A stretch of 64,000 bases of DNA from Myotis daubentonii (taxonomy: Eukaryota > Chordata > Mammalia > Chiroptera > Vespertilionidae). The notes below the pieces were generated by a model. That model saw only the letters and a program-made list of their open reading frames with translations, searched no databases and was not told the DNA's origin. The translations under genes were made by a program, and so were the position numbers. This document shows, piece after piece, positions 10,151 to 20,688 of this stretch (position 1 is the first letter of the stretch; each line of letters starts with the position of its first letter). Where the stretch lies: the NCBI RefSeq assembly GCF_963259705.1, contig NC_081842.1, forward strand, positions 93,796,433 through 93,860,432, given 5' to 3'.

Positions 10151-10964
10151 AGCTTTAAGAGGAATGAATGGGAGTTTGTGTAAGGAGTGGTGAATCTGAA
10201 AACTAGAGGGTAAGCAACAGTTTTGAAAGTATAGGTTTTGGCAGTGAATGCAAAGAAAACTTGAATCTTAGTAGCCACAAATTTAGTATTAATACAGCCA
10301 CACACACAAACACCAGACTATTCCATTGACAAAAATTGCTAGAATAAGCAATCTTGACTGAAAGAAATATTTAGTGAATATAAGTGTCCACTCCAGAAGG
10401 CCATTATCATCTCCAACAAGGGGATGCATGAGTGAAACAACTCCCATCTACTCAGCCTGCCTGAACAGAAGGACAAACCATAAATCCTATTATAACCATG
10501 TGCATACAAACAAACCATAGCAACAATATCAACAAACAGCCAGTCTGCAGGGCATTCCCAAGCTGAAATGCTCCTGTGCAGAGAGAGGCAGATCTGAAAG
10601 GAACTGAAGAAAAGAGGCTGAATGGTTCCTGACAATCTTCCTGTCCCTAGTTTCTGTCCTTTTATGGTCTAACTAAATTTCCTCCTCTTTCTTAAATTAT
10701 ATTCTGATGTAACCTTTAATAAATGTTTGATAAACCTTTAATCCCAGTTTGAGATTATTTGAAGTGTGCTTATCATATTTCCAACCAAAAAAATCTCAAC
10801 TCAAACACTCAATTAGTACAAAGATATGACTGGTTTATCCTAATTTGAGGATAAAGATGAATTTATCCTAAATGCAGAGGATAGGATAATAAATTTAATG
10901 TTCCTAATTCCATCCACTTAGCCTGGAAGGCAAAGTAGAATTATCATTTGAAAATACCGACAGT
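10151..10964. other. Unassigned stretch
   Basis: No exon or repeat recognised. The 98-codon minus-strand frame at 10339-10635 has no motif I know. Around 10690-10760 two AATAAA-like signals lie close together, which could mark an old 3' end of something, but nothing upstream supports a gene. Confidence 0.5.
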
Positions 10965-11547
10965 TGAAAGGAGTTTTAGGGGTAAAATAGTCAGGTTTAG
11001 GGAGATTTAGGAATAAAAGGGGTCCATAGGGGAGGAAGGCATGGAGCTGCCAAACAGCATACATTCACAGAGAAGAAAAACAAAAAAGAGGTGCCACAGA
11101 ATAAGGGGAGAGGAAGACATCCATTCACAGAAGATAGGGAAAAGCCACAGGGTATGGGGAGAAAAAGGAAACAAACTTTCACAGAGGATAGAGAAATGCT
11201 GCCAAGTGGGAGAAAGAGGAAAACGATTTTCACAGGAGACAGAGAATTCCACCACTGAAGGGGGAGAGAATGAGGGGGGCACCATGTGGGGTTTGGGCTT
11301 TGAAGCCAATATTATACCAATTGAAAGGGAGTCTGAAGAAACAGACCTGCAGCCTTTATCAACCTTGGAAAAAGGGGTTAGGTGGGTTACCCCCTTGCGA
11401 CCCCCTCCTTACGTAGGAGTCTGTACTTGTTTCCAATAAATTTCCACCCTTTTCATCTGCCACCTTTTGCCCATGGCTTCATTCTTCAAATCCATATGGA
11501 CAAGAACCTGGGAAAGAAATCACCCTTGCATCCTGCTCAGGAAAACA
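10965..11547 (+). mobile_element. LTR, family 2, plus-strand copy
   Basis: It starts TGAAAGGAGTTTTAGGGGTA, holds several ATTCACAGA- and TTCACAG-spaced GGGAGA-type repeats in its first half, then a promoter-like part, CCAATAAATTTCCACCC at 11434-11450 as polyadenylation signal, and ends GCTCAGGAAAACA. An inverted second copy lies at 12646-13242. Open frames of 132 and 65 codons run through it but are not conserved as protein in the other copy. Confidence 0.75.
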
Positions 11548-11924
11548 ACCCGAATCACAGTGAATACAGTTTACAGTGATAGTGAGAACAGTGATTCATA
11601 AACAGAACAAGTGAATTGTTCTACTAATGATACAACAAGTGATACAAGACATTTGATCCCAAAGTAGGGGATCCTGAAAATCTGTTTTACTCATGTTTTT
11701 ACTAGTGTTGTTTGCATGAAACTGAGTAGTGATGTGACAAATGTTGCTTCTTAACATTAAGTACAATTCTGCAAGTGTGAGTGAATTCAACAACTCTCAG
11801 ATCTTCTGGGGATTCTTAGCCTATTTAAGAATGACTCCTAGAGGCATGCAATGAAAATAGAAGCTAATAGGGAACTATTAGATACTGTGTACAAAGTTAC
11901 ATTTGAGAGTTTTGCCTATAGAGT

Positions 11925-12050
11925 TAATTTAATTCTCATAACAAATCTATAAATCCATGATTATTTTTAGTCACCTTCAGGTGAAAAAGTTTAAACCTGG
12001 GTCCCCTGCCTCCAAAGTATATCCTTTAAAACCATTTGGCAACATAACCT
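11925..12050 (-). mobile_element. MIR-like fragment
   Basis: TAATTTAATTCTCATAACAA, then CAGGTGAAAAAGTTTAAACC and TGGGTCCCCTGCCTCCAAAG follow the order of a reverse-strand MIR (Pol III derived, mammal-wide). It is strongly diverged. Confidence 0.45.
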
Positions 12051-12085
12051 CCTCGATACAAGAACATGGTCTGACAGAAAGATCA

Positions 12086-12320
12086 CTAGGCCTGAAGTTA
12101 AAATACCTAATTTCTGTTATTAATTTTGTTAATTACTACCTCTTTATCTTTAACAGATCTCTTAATCTCTCTACTTCAATTTGCTTTATCTTTACACTAG
12201 AAACAAGACTTGGTTTCTTTAGGTTCCAAATGTGATAACATAAGTGTAAAGGGTTTAATGAAATGCAAAGTTTTATTAAAACAGTTTCGAGCTCCTTTTG
12301 TATCATCCTATGTAGTGCCA
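12086..12320 (+). mobile_element. MIR-like fragment
   Basis: TCACTAGGCCTGAAGTTAAA, later CAATTTGCTTTATCTTTACA, and a decreasing similarity after it follow the MIR order on the plus strand. Diverged; the rest of 11548-12645 shows nothing else I can name. Confidence 0.45.
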
Positions 12321-12645
12321 CAGTGTTTGAAAATGTAATCTTAATAAATATTTGTGAATTGATTATAAAAGTTGTATTGAAACAGAGAAAATATGACATA
12401 GTTTTAGCTCAGGAGGCAGGAAAAATGTTATGCCACTAACAGAAAGAGGGAAAACTGGAAGAGTTAGTTTTTGAGAAAAGAAGACCTGTTATGTGGGACA
12501 ATTTCAAATACAGAAGAGCCAGAAGAGAATTTAAAGGGATTTGAGATGTTGGCAAAATATGACTGGAGATACTTGGAAAGATTGAACATGGAGATGGATT
12601 TTAAGTTATCAGTGTAGAATGTACATGAAAATAATTGAGTAGTGC

Positions 12646-13242
12646 TGTTTTTCCTGAGCAGAATGCAAGGGTGATTTCTTTCCCAGGTTCTTGTCCAGAT
12701 GGGTTTGAAGAATGAAGCCACAGGCAAAAGGTGGTAGATGAAAAGGGTGGGAACTTATTGAAAGCAAGTACAGACTCCCACATAGGAAGGGGATCCCAAG
12801 GAGGTAACCCATTAAGCCCCTTTTTCTATGGTTTATAAAGGCTGCATTTCTTTTTTTTTTATATTCCCTTTCGATTGGTCACTATAACAGTTTCAAAGCT
12901 TAAACCCCATGTTGTGCCCACCCCTTTTTTCTCCCTCTTCAGTGGTAGAATTCTCTATCCCCTTTGAAAATCTGTTTTCCTCTTTCTCCCATTTTTCGTC
13001 ATTTCCCTATTCCCTGTGAAAGTTTGTTTCCTCTTTCTCCCCATGCCCTGTGGCTTTCCCCTATCGTCTGTGAATGGATGTATCCCATTCCACTTATCCT
13101 GCAGCACCCCCTTTTTTGTTCTCTGTGAATGTATGCCTTTTGGCAGCTCCAAGCCCTCATCTAGGCAATCCTCCCCCATGGACTTTCTTTATTCCTAAAT
13201 CTCCCTAAACCTGCCTATTTTACCCCTAATACTCCTTTTAGA
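12646..13242 (-). mobile_element. LTR, family 2, minus-strand copy
   Basis: This is the reverse complement of the element at 10965-11547. Shared blocks include CTGAGCAGAATGCAAGGGTG, CTTTCCCAGGTTCTTGTCCA and TTTATTCCTAAATCTCCCTA. A T-rich insertion and substitutions separate the copies, and its outer end reads CTTTTAGA where CA/TG would be expected. The polyadenylation signal on the minus strand is CAATAAGTTCCCACCC, mutated from AATAAA. Confidence 0.75.
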
Positions 13243-13282
13243 GTTCTATGGAAAATAACCTTACAACTTAACCTGAAAAAAT

Positions 13283-13665
13283 TCCTAACTGGATAAGTCC
13301 TGGTGGATCATCACACCCTAGGAGCCCTCCCATGGTCCCTCCCCAGCCCCGATTGGCCCAATCCAGGGTGAGCGAGACAGGCTGGACGTGCCCTGGAGAC
13401 CTCCCATGGCCCCTCTCCAGCCAGCCAACCTCCCGCGGTCCTACCCCAGCTGGCCAGCCCGGAACTGGGCTAGATGGCCCCATGGGTCCCGATAGACTCA
13501 ATCGGGACTGGGTGAGACGGGCTGGACGCGGTTCCTCCTCAGCCTGGCCTGTGCACTCTCGCAATCCAGGACCCCTCAGGGGATGTCCGCTTTTGACCCG
13601 ATCCCCCAGGCCAGGCCTTGGGATCCTACTGGTGCACGAATCGAATCCACACACTCGGCCTCTGG
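13283..13665 (+). mobile_element. Helitron fragment (3' part)
   Basis: GC-rich DNA ends in a worn GTGCACGAATCGAATCCACA hairpin followed by CTCGGCCTCTGG, matching the Helitron 3' ends elsewhere in the window (CTGG for CTAG). A TC-start 5' end was not seen, so the left boundary is only where GC content rises. Confidence 0.6.
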
Positions 13666-14315
13666 TTACATTATAAAATCACAAATAAGTACAGCACTAA
13701 ATTTTGTTTCATGGTCTATCTACAGTATTAGAATAAATATTATTTGCAAAAATATAATAGAATTATCAATGTATTATGACTATTACATAAGTAAAAGTCT
13801 TGAATCTTCAACATTTCTTATATTTTAAAAATATGGTATAAAGGGCAGTTGAACTGAAAATTTGAAAGCATTGTATGAAATGTGACTTTCACTTTAAAAG
13901 AAGAAACTCAGTCAACTAAGTTAGAAAAAGGTGAACTTGTGTCATTTCATGGATTTTGGTTACTCAATGAAAATTTCAAAACAAATTGCATAAATGCTGT
14001 GAATTAAGTTAGGAGTTTATAAAATTTGTAAACTGGCTCTAGGAGAATATTTATAGAGATAATACTTTGAGTTGAGAAAATATTAAAGAAAAGCTGGATG
14101 ATAGACCTCTTGGTAAAAGAAAAGAAAATATACCAGGAAAAACATCACATACATACAGAAATAAAGAAACATGAATGAAACTATTTAAAATAATAAACTT
14201 GCAAAATATTTTTAGGCCACATATTCTTTAAAAATGGTTTCTAAGAAAATATGCAAGAAAATTCTGTGAAAACAAATGCAGCACTTACTACCTATCAAAT
14301 GTTATTATATACAAA
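13666..14315. other. AT-rich, unassigned
   Basis: No exon, repeat or structured element recognised. Confidence 0.6.
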
Positions 14316-15379
14316 CTAGAGGCCCGGTGCACAAAAATTTGTGCACTCGGCGGGGAGGGAGGTCCCACAGACCGGCCTGTGACCTCTCGCAGTCTGGGAC
14401 CCCTCGGGAGATAAAGACCTGCTGGCTTAGGCCTGCTTCTGGGTGGCAGAGGGCAGGCCCAATCCCTAGGTGCAGCCCCTGGTCAGGCTCAGAGCAGGGC
14501 CGATTGGGGAGTTGGGGTGCCGCCCCGTCATGCACAGAGCAGGGAAGATCGGGATGTTGCGATGCCACCCTCAGTCACGCTCAGGGTAGGGCCGATTGGG
14601 GAGTTGGGGCACCGCCCCCTGTCACACTCAAGGCAGGGTCGATGGGGAGGTTGCACTGCCCCCTATCACACTGATACTGGTGCTGGGAGGCCTCTCAGCT
14701 CCACTGATCCCGGTGCTGGGAGGCATATTATCCTTTTACTATATAGGATAGAGGCCTGGTGCACGGTGGGGCCCAGCTGGTTTGCCCTGAAGGGTGTCCT
14801 GGATCAGGGGTGGGTCCCCACTGGGGTTACTGGCCAACCTGGGTGAGGGGATGGTGGCTGTTTGCAGCTGGTCACACACCCTTCAGGCTGGGGGTCCCCA
14901 CTAGAGTGCCTGGCCAGTCTGGGTGAGGGGCTGAGGGCTGTTTTCAGGCTGGCGGGTGACTGAAGCTCCCAACTGCTCCTTTTTTTCTTTTTTTTTTATT
15001 CTGGGCCAGCTTTAGCTCTGGCTCCAGCTCTGAGGCCTCTGCTGCTGAAAGCAGGTATCTGGTTTGTTTGGGTTCTATAATTGACACACTGTATCAACTC
15101 CAGCTCTGAGATCCCGGCGGGCTGAAAGCAGGTTTCTGGGGTTTTGTTTAGCTTCTATATTTGTAACAATGTTTCAAACTGCAAGCTCACAGGCTGGCAA
15201 GGCAGGCGGAGAATGTTGGTTTCCTCCATCACTGAAGCAAGCAAGCCTCATGTTAGCTTCAAGCTGCCTGGCTGCCGGCCGCCATCTTGGCTGGCAGTTA
15301 ATTTGCATATCTTGCTGATTAGCCAATGAGAAGGATAGTGGACGTAAGCCAATTACCATGTTTCTCTTATTAGATAGGA
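14316..15379 (-). mobile_element. Composite non-autonomous Helitron (two units)
   Basis: The left end is CTAGAGGCCCGGTGCAC with its hairpin partner TTTGTGCACTC, the right end is CTTATTAGATAGGA, so on the minus strand it runs TCCTATCTAATAAG ... GTGCACCGGGCCTCTAG between host A and T. At 14747-14749 a complete internal junction (CTATATAGGAT next to AGAGGCCTGGTGCAC) shows two Helitron units joined head to tail. The same composite lies in plus orientation at 16314-17943 and 59596-61251. No Rep or helicase is present, so movement would need proteins from elsewhere. Confidence 0.9.
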
Positions 15380-15532
15380 TATATAATTGTACACATTTTG
15401 AATATATCACCATTCTTACTAATTTGGACAAAGAAAAACAAAATATGGGAACAGATTAACAGTAGCACAAAATTTTCTACTTGCCAACATGAACAAGAAA
15501 CCAATATAGTCCTCACATATTATTATATTATA

Positions 15533-16175
15533 GTAGTGGCCCGGTGCATGAAATTCATGCACGGGGGAGGGGGTGTTCCTCAGCCCGCCCTGTACCCTCT
15601 CCAATCTGGGACCCCCTCGAAGGATGTCCAACTGCCAGTTTACAGGGATCGGGCCTAAACCGGCAGTCGGACATCCCTCATTGCAATCCAGGACTGCTGG
15701 CTCCTAACTGCTCACCTGCCTGCCTGCCTGCCAGATTGCCCCTAACCACTCTGCCTGCCCCTAACTGCCTCCTGCCGCTGGCCTGCTTACCCCCAAATGC
15801 CCCCCGCCAGCCTGATCACCCCCAATTGCCCCCTGTGCCATGTGCTCGCCCCCAACTGCCTCCCCTGCCAGCCTGCTCACCCCCAGCTGCCCCCCTGCTG
15901 GCCTGCTCACTCCAAACTGCCCCCCCCTGCTGCCCTGATCACCTCCAACTGACCCCCACTGATGGCCTGCTTGCCCCCAACTGGCCCCCCTGCTGGTCTG
16001 CTTACCCCCAACATCCCCGCCCCCCACCAGCCTGATCACCCACAACTGCCCTCTCCTCTTGGCCTCTAACCACCTCTACCTCGGCCCCACCACCATGGCT
16101 TTGTACAGAATGTCCGGAAGGTCTCCTGGAACGTCTCCAAGTCTAATTAGCATATTACCCTTTTATTAATATAGA
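15533..16175 (-). mobile_element. Non-autonomous Helitron with C-rich core
   Basis: The 3' terminal hairpin GTGCATGAAATTCATGCAC at 15543-15561 is followed outward by CGGGCCACTAC (a mutated CTAG end). The 5' end reads, on the minus strand, A|TCTATATTAATAAAAGGGT. The core is a C-rich series of CTGCC, CCCCCAA and GCCTGCT blocks (15700-16050) of weakly repeated 30-35 bp units. Open frames here only reflect that composition. Confidence 0.88.
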
Positions 16176-16313
16176 TATTATTATCATTATACAGTCACTA
16201 TATTATTATAATTATAATTTCCTATTCTCCTGTAAACATAAGGATATTTTAAAGAAAATGTCAATGTACTTATGTCACCAGTGATTCAAAATTGTATTAT
16301 CTATCCTATCTAA

Positions 16314-17943
16314 TAAAAGAGAAACATGGTAATTGGCTTATGACCGCTACCCTTCCCATTGACTAATCAGCGAGATATGCCAATTAAGTGCCAGCGAAGA
16401 TGGTGGCCGGCAGCCAGGCAGCTTGAAACTAACATGAGGCTTGCTTGCTTCAGTGACGGAGGACTCCAACGTTCCCTGCCTGTGCTGCCAGCCTCTGAGC
16501 CTGCAGTTTAAACATTGTAACAAATATAGAAGCTAAACAAAACTCCAGAAACCTGCTTTCAGCGAGCCCGGGATCTCAGAGCTGGAGTTGATACAGAGTT
16601 TCGATTATAGAACACAAACAAACCAGATACCTTCTTTCAGCAGCAGAGGCCTCAGAGCTGGAGCCAGAGCTAAAGCTGGCCCAGAAAAATAAAAATAAAA
16701 AAAGGAGCAGTTGGGAGCTTCAGTCAGCCTGAAAACAGCCCTCAGCCCCTCACCCAGACTGGCCAGGCACCCCAGTGGGGACCCCCAGCCTGAAGGGTGT
16801 GTGACCAGCTGCAAACAGCCATCATCCCCTCACCCAGGCTGGCCAGGAACCCCAGGGGAGATCCCCACCCTGATCCAGGACACCCTTCAGGGCAAACCAG
16901 CCGGCCCCCACCCATGCACCAGGCCTCTATCCTATATAGTAAAAGGGTAATATGCCTCCCAGCACTGGGATCAGCGGAGCCGGGAGGCCTCCCAGCACCG
17001 GGATCAGCATGAGAGGGTGCAACGCCCAAACCCCCTGATCGCCCTGTGGCTCTGTGTGTGACAGGGGATGGGACCACAACCTCCCTATCCGCCCTGCTCT
17101 GTTTCTGACAGGGGAAGGCGCCCCAACCCCCTGATCAGCCCTGCTCTGTGCCTGATAGGGGGGAGCTCCCCAACCCCCTGATCACCCTGCGGCTCTGTGT
17201 GTGACAGGGTGTGGCGCCCCAACCCCTCCCCCCCGCCCCACGGGCCCTGCTCTGTGTGTGACGGGGTAGAGCCATAAGCTGCCCATCGGCCCTGCCCTGA
17301 GTGTGACAGGGGGCGGTGCCCCAACTCCCCTATCGGCCCTACTCTGTGAGTGACAGTGAGGAGCTCCTCAACCCCCTGATCGGCCCTGCTCTGTGCCTGA
17401 TGGGGGGAGCTCCCCAACCCCCTGATTGACCCTGATCTGTGGGTGACAGGGTATGGAGCCCCACCCCCCTGATGGGCCCTGCTCTGTGCGTGACAAGGAG
17501 CAGCGCCCCAAACCCCTGATTGGCCCTGCTCTGTGCATGACAGGGTATGGAGCCCCACCCCCCTCATGGGCCCTGCTCTGTGCCTGACAGGGGGTGGTGC
17601 TGCAACCTCCCCACCGACCCTGCCTTGAGTGTGACAGGGGGCGGTGCCACAACCCCTCAATTGGCCCTACCCTGAGCGTGACTGAGGGTGGCATCGCAAC
17701 CTCCCAATCTGCCCTACTCAGTGCATGACAAGGGGTGGCGCCCCAACTCCCCAATTGGCCCTGCTCTGAGCCCGACCAGGGGCTGCACCTAGGGATTGGG
17801 CCTGCCCTCTGCCACCCGGGAGCAGGCCTAAGCCAGCAGGTCGTTATCTCCCGAGGGGTCCCAGACTGGGAGAGGGCACAGGCCGGGCTGAGGGACCCCC
17901 CCTCCCCACCGAGTGCACAAATTTTTGAGCACTGAGCCTCTAG
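16314..17943 (+). mobile_element. Composite non-autonomous Helitron (two units)
   Basis: The 5' end is A|TCCTATCTAATAAAAGAG and the 3' end is GTGCACAAATTTTTGAGCAC-TGAGCCTCTAG|T. A second complete 5' end (TCCTATATAGTAAAAGGG) starts at 16930 directly after CAGGCCTCTA, so two units are fused head to tail. Unit 1 (16314-16929) contains GATGGTGGCCGGCAGCC and TCAGAGCTGGAG twice; unit 2 carries the 47-48 bp minisatellite. Target site is A^T, as known for Helitrons. Confidence 0.92.
17095..17765 (+). repeat. 47-48 bp minisatellite in Helitron unit 2
   Basis: Units of the form GGCCCTGCTCTGTG, TGACAGGG, GAGCTCCCCAACCC, CCTGAT repeat about fourteen times. Because 48 is a multiple of three, the minus strand stays open over long distances, giving meaningless frames of more than 100 codons. 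Confidence 0.92.
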
Positions 17944-18182
17944 TATTTATATAAAAAGCCAGTGTTGTGAAAGCCAGGATGACCAAATGACTGGTTACCA
18001 TGAGATGCATTGAGCACCTTTCAGTCCCTCCCAGGTGGTCCATAGGCTCTAATTGCAGCAAGACAATCACAGCAAGGTGAGTGGGCGGGCAGGTGGGTGG
18101 GGTTGTGAGCGCTGCGGGCGTGTGGGCAGGTCTGTGAGCAGCAGTGGGCTACAGTTCATTATTTCAGATGCTGGGCCTTTAG
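17944..18182 (+). mobile_element. Short Helitron-like element
   Basis: It begins TATTTATATAAAAAGCC right after the preceding Helitron's CTAG|T and ends GATGCTGGGCCTTTAG|T, like a worn GGGCCTCTAG end. The hairpin before the end is weak, so the assignment is tentative. Confidence 0.5.
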
Positions 18183-20387
18183 TGTTTTATAATACATAGA
18201 TTTATAAGGACTGTAAACTAAAGAAAAACTAAGTATGACAAAACTACTAGGAAAGGTGGCAACCTGAGAAAAGACGACAAATTTTTTTGCTCCATGATGA
18301 CTTAATAAACAATGGCCCAAAGCCAAAGTATAACTCATCATTTACCTGCTGAACTTTTAAGGGAGTGTACATTCTGCGGAGACACTAGGGGAAAGGAAAA
18401 ATAAATCATTGAAATTGACAGTATTTCTAAATCAAAGATACCAGGGGTTCATAGTGAACTTGGAAAATAATCCAACTGAATATAAATACAAAATATTCCT
18501 GACTAGATGAAGTGAAACTTGAATAGTGAAGTGAATAAAATTGCACAAAGGAGAATATCATTCGAATACAACAAAAATGACTGACAATGTAGCTTGTTTC
18601 AGATCAAGAGTCTGTATCTATCAAGAATCTAGGTGAATTTACTTTTTTACTTCTGTGCCGTCAGATAATAGAACAGCTAATCAAAAATCTAATACTCAGT
18701 TCTCAAGTAAAGATCCGGGAGGGTAAATAGCAAATTTAGATATTCTGGACATGTCTTCTAAAGAAATTCTCCAATTTTAGACTCATGGAAGTTAAGAGAA
18801 AGGCCTTCTTATTCGATATTAGTAAAAGTAAAAACAAATAAGGTAAACATGAGTCACTGAGGGCTAGAGAGATTAGCAAAAGACATGAAAAACATATATA
18901 TATGTATATATATTATATTTCCACAACATTTCTTCACTATAAAAATTTTAAAAAGTTGTAAAAAATGCAGTCTAGGGAAGAAAAAAATAAAAGAAAAACA
19001 ATAAGCAATAAATCCATATGAACCACACAGGATATTGAATTTGTAGGAGATGAAGTGATGAAAAATGTTTGTGCTCTTTGGCCTTTTGTTGTCTTTTTGT
19101 TTTGCTTTGTTTTGTTTTTGGTGTTTCTTTTTTGAGAGAGACACAGTAAACTCAGTTGGAAGTTTAAAGTTTGAAGTTGCAATATAAAAATTCTCTACCA
19201 ATGTGATGTTTTAATAATTATTTTTTAAATCATAAAGAATTTTTATATAGAAAATTTTGAGAAACATTAACTGCAATTATTTAAAATAATCCATTATATT
19301 TTTAGTAATTCAATTTAAATTACACTTATTTTTATGTAACCCAATATTACTTATTTTTGTATTATATTGCATTCTTATAAAACCATTTTATATGTCTCCC
19401 TATCTATTTGTTTATTCCTCTTTCTCTTTCTATATACGTCCATCCATCGTGGCATAACTCTGTTTTTCTATCACTTCTATATATTCATCCATCTTTCCAT
19501 TTATTTTTATAATTATATATCTATTCTACTATAAAAGAGACAGATTTGGATATGCAATAATGTTTTTCTGGTGACATAATGCTTATGTCTGTAGGGTAAT
19601 ATTATGAATATTAATTTTTAGAAATTATTTTAATCTACCTTGTATTGTTTTTACTTAGGTATATATTAGTCTTATTAACATTATGGTATTATTAAAATTA
19701 TTACATATTAAATCATTTCAGAAAATAAATTTTACTGCCATTAGTGCAGGCCTCAGAGTAAAGGGTCACTTTTTACTTAGTATATTGAACAGCATGTGTC
19801 AACATCCCTGTTACACATATAGTAATTCCCTGCTAAATGGAAAATGTGTTTTTTGAAAATGTAGCTCATGGAAAAAATGCATTAAGCAAACACAGTGAGA
19901 GGCTGGAAGAAAGAGCTGCAATGAAACTGACCTCAGAATATTTCTACACTTACTCTTCCTATACTTAGCATACATGCTGTTCAACAACTTGGCTCAGAAG
20001 TTACTTTGTTTTTACCTGCTTTGAAATTACATACAAATAAACTTACTCAGTTGCCTGAATAAATTCATTTATATTCTGAGATATTTTAATTTTATATAAA
20101 TGAGAGAAAATACAGGACACTGTTGATAACTATGTCTTATGCTTATTACTCATTGATATCTAAGTTGAATTTGGTCAGTAAAATTATTTTCTAAGAATTT
20201 AAATCTATTTAAATAGTATAAATCTTAGTAAAATGTCTAAAATATGCTATTTATTAGAAGCCAGCACTGCCATTTCTTATAATTATGCTGTTTTGAGCAA
20301 GCAAACTTCCATTATAGGAAGATTGTTTATGTGAAAGTTTAGCCATAGCTCTATTTGGTTTCTATATATATATTTATATTGTAAATA
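18183..20387. other. AT-rich, mostly unassigned
   Basis: No exon recognised. A short (TA)n run lies near 18895-18920. At 19527 the words TCTACTATAAAAGAGACAG and ATATGCAA resemble a Helitron 5' end, but no 3' end follows. The rest is unremarkable. Confidence 0.5.
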
Positions 20388-20585
20388 CTAGAGGCCTGGT
20401 GCACAAATTCATGCACAGGTGGGGTCCAGCCACCCGGCCCCGATTGGGGCCAATTGGGTCGGGCTGGCCAGGAGGAGGGGACACGACACGGGTGGTTGGC
20501 CCACCAGCCCTGCCCCCTTTTCAAACTTCCAGTCGAATTCCTGGTTGAGGGGACAATTTGCATATTAGCCTTTTATTATATAGGA
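20388..20585 (-). mobile_element. Mini-Helitron, 198 bp
   Basis: CTAGAGGCCTGGTGCACAAA with hairpin partner TTCATGCAC stands at the left and TTTTATTATATAGGA at the right. Host A precedes and T follows if the site is read on the minus strand. It is the smallest complete Helitron in the window and keeps only the ends plus about 110 bp. Confidence 0.9.
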
Positions 20586-20688
20586 TGGTGAAGGATTCCA
20601 CGTGTCAAGCTCTTTAACATAACTTGCCACAGGCTGTTGGCCTTCTACAAGGAAGCTTGATGAAGTCTTATATTGCCTTTATAAATAA

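Noticed and set aside
11007..11439. Frames of 132 and 100 codons in the family 2 LTR
   Set aside because: They lie in non-coding LTR and are not conserved as protein in the inverted copy at 12646-13242.
15544..16045. 163-codon plus frame and 94-codon minus frame rich in Pro or Gly
   Set aside because: They are C-rich Helitron core sequence, without conserved motif, and do not continue beyond it.
17085..17754. Minus-strand frames of 191 and 128 codons
   Set aside because: Same minisatellite artefact in the related Helitron copy.
19524..19560. Possible Helitron 5' end (TCTACTATAAAAGAGACAG)
   Set aside because: No hairpin-CTAG 3' end follows and the rest of the conserved 5' block is absent.
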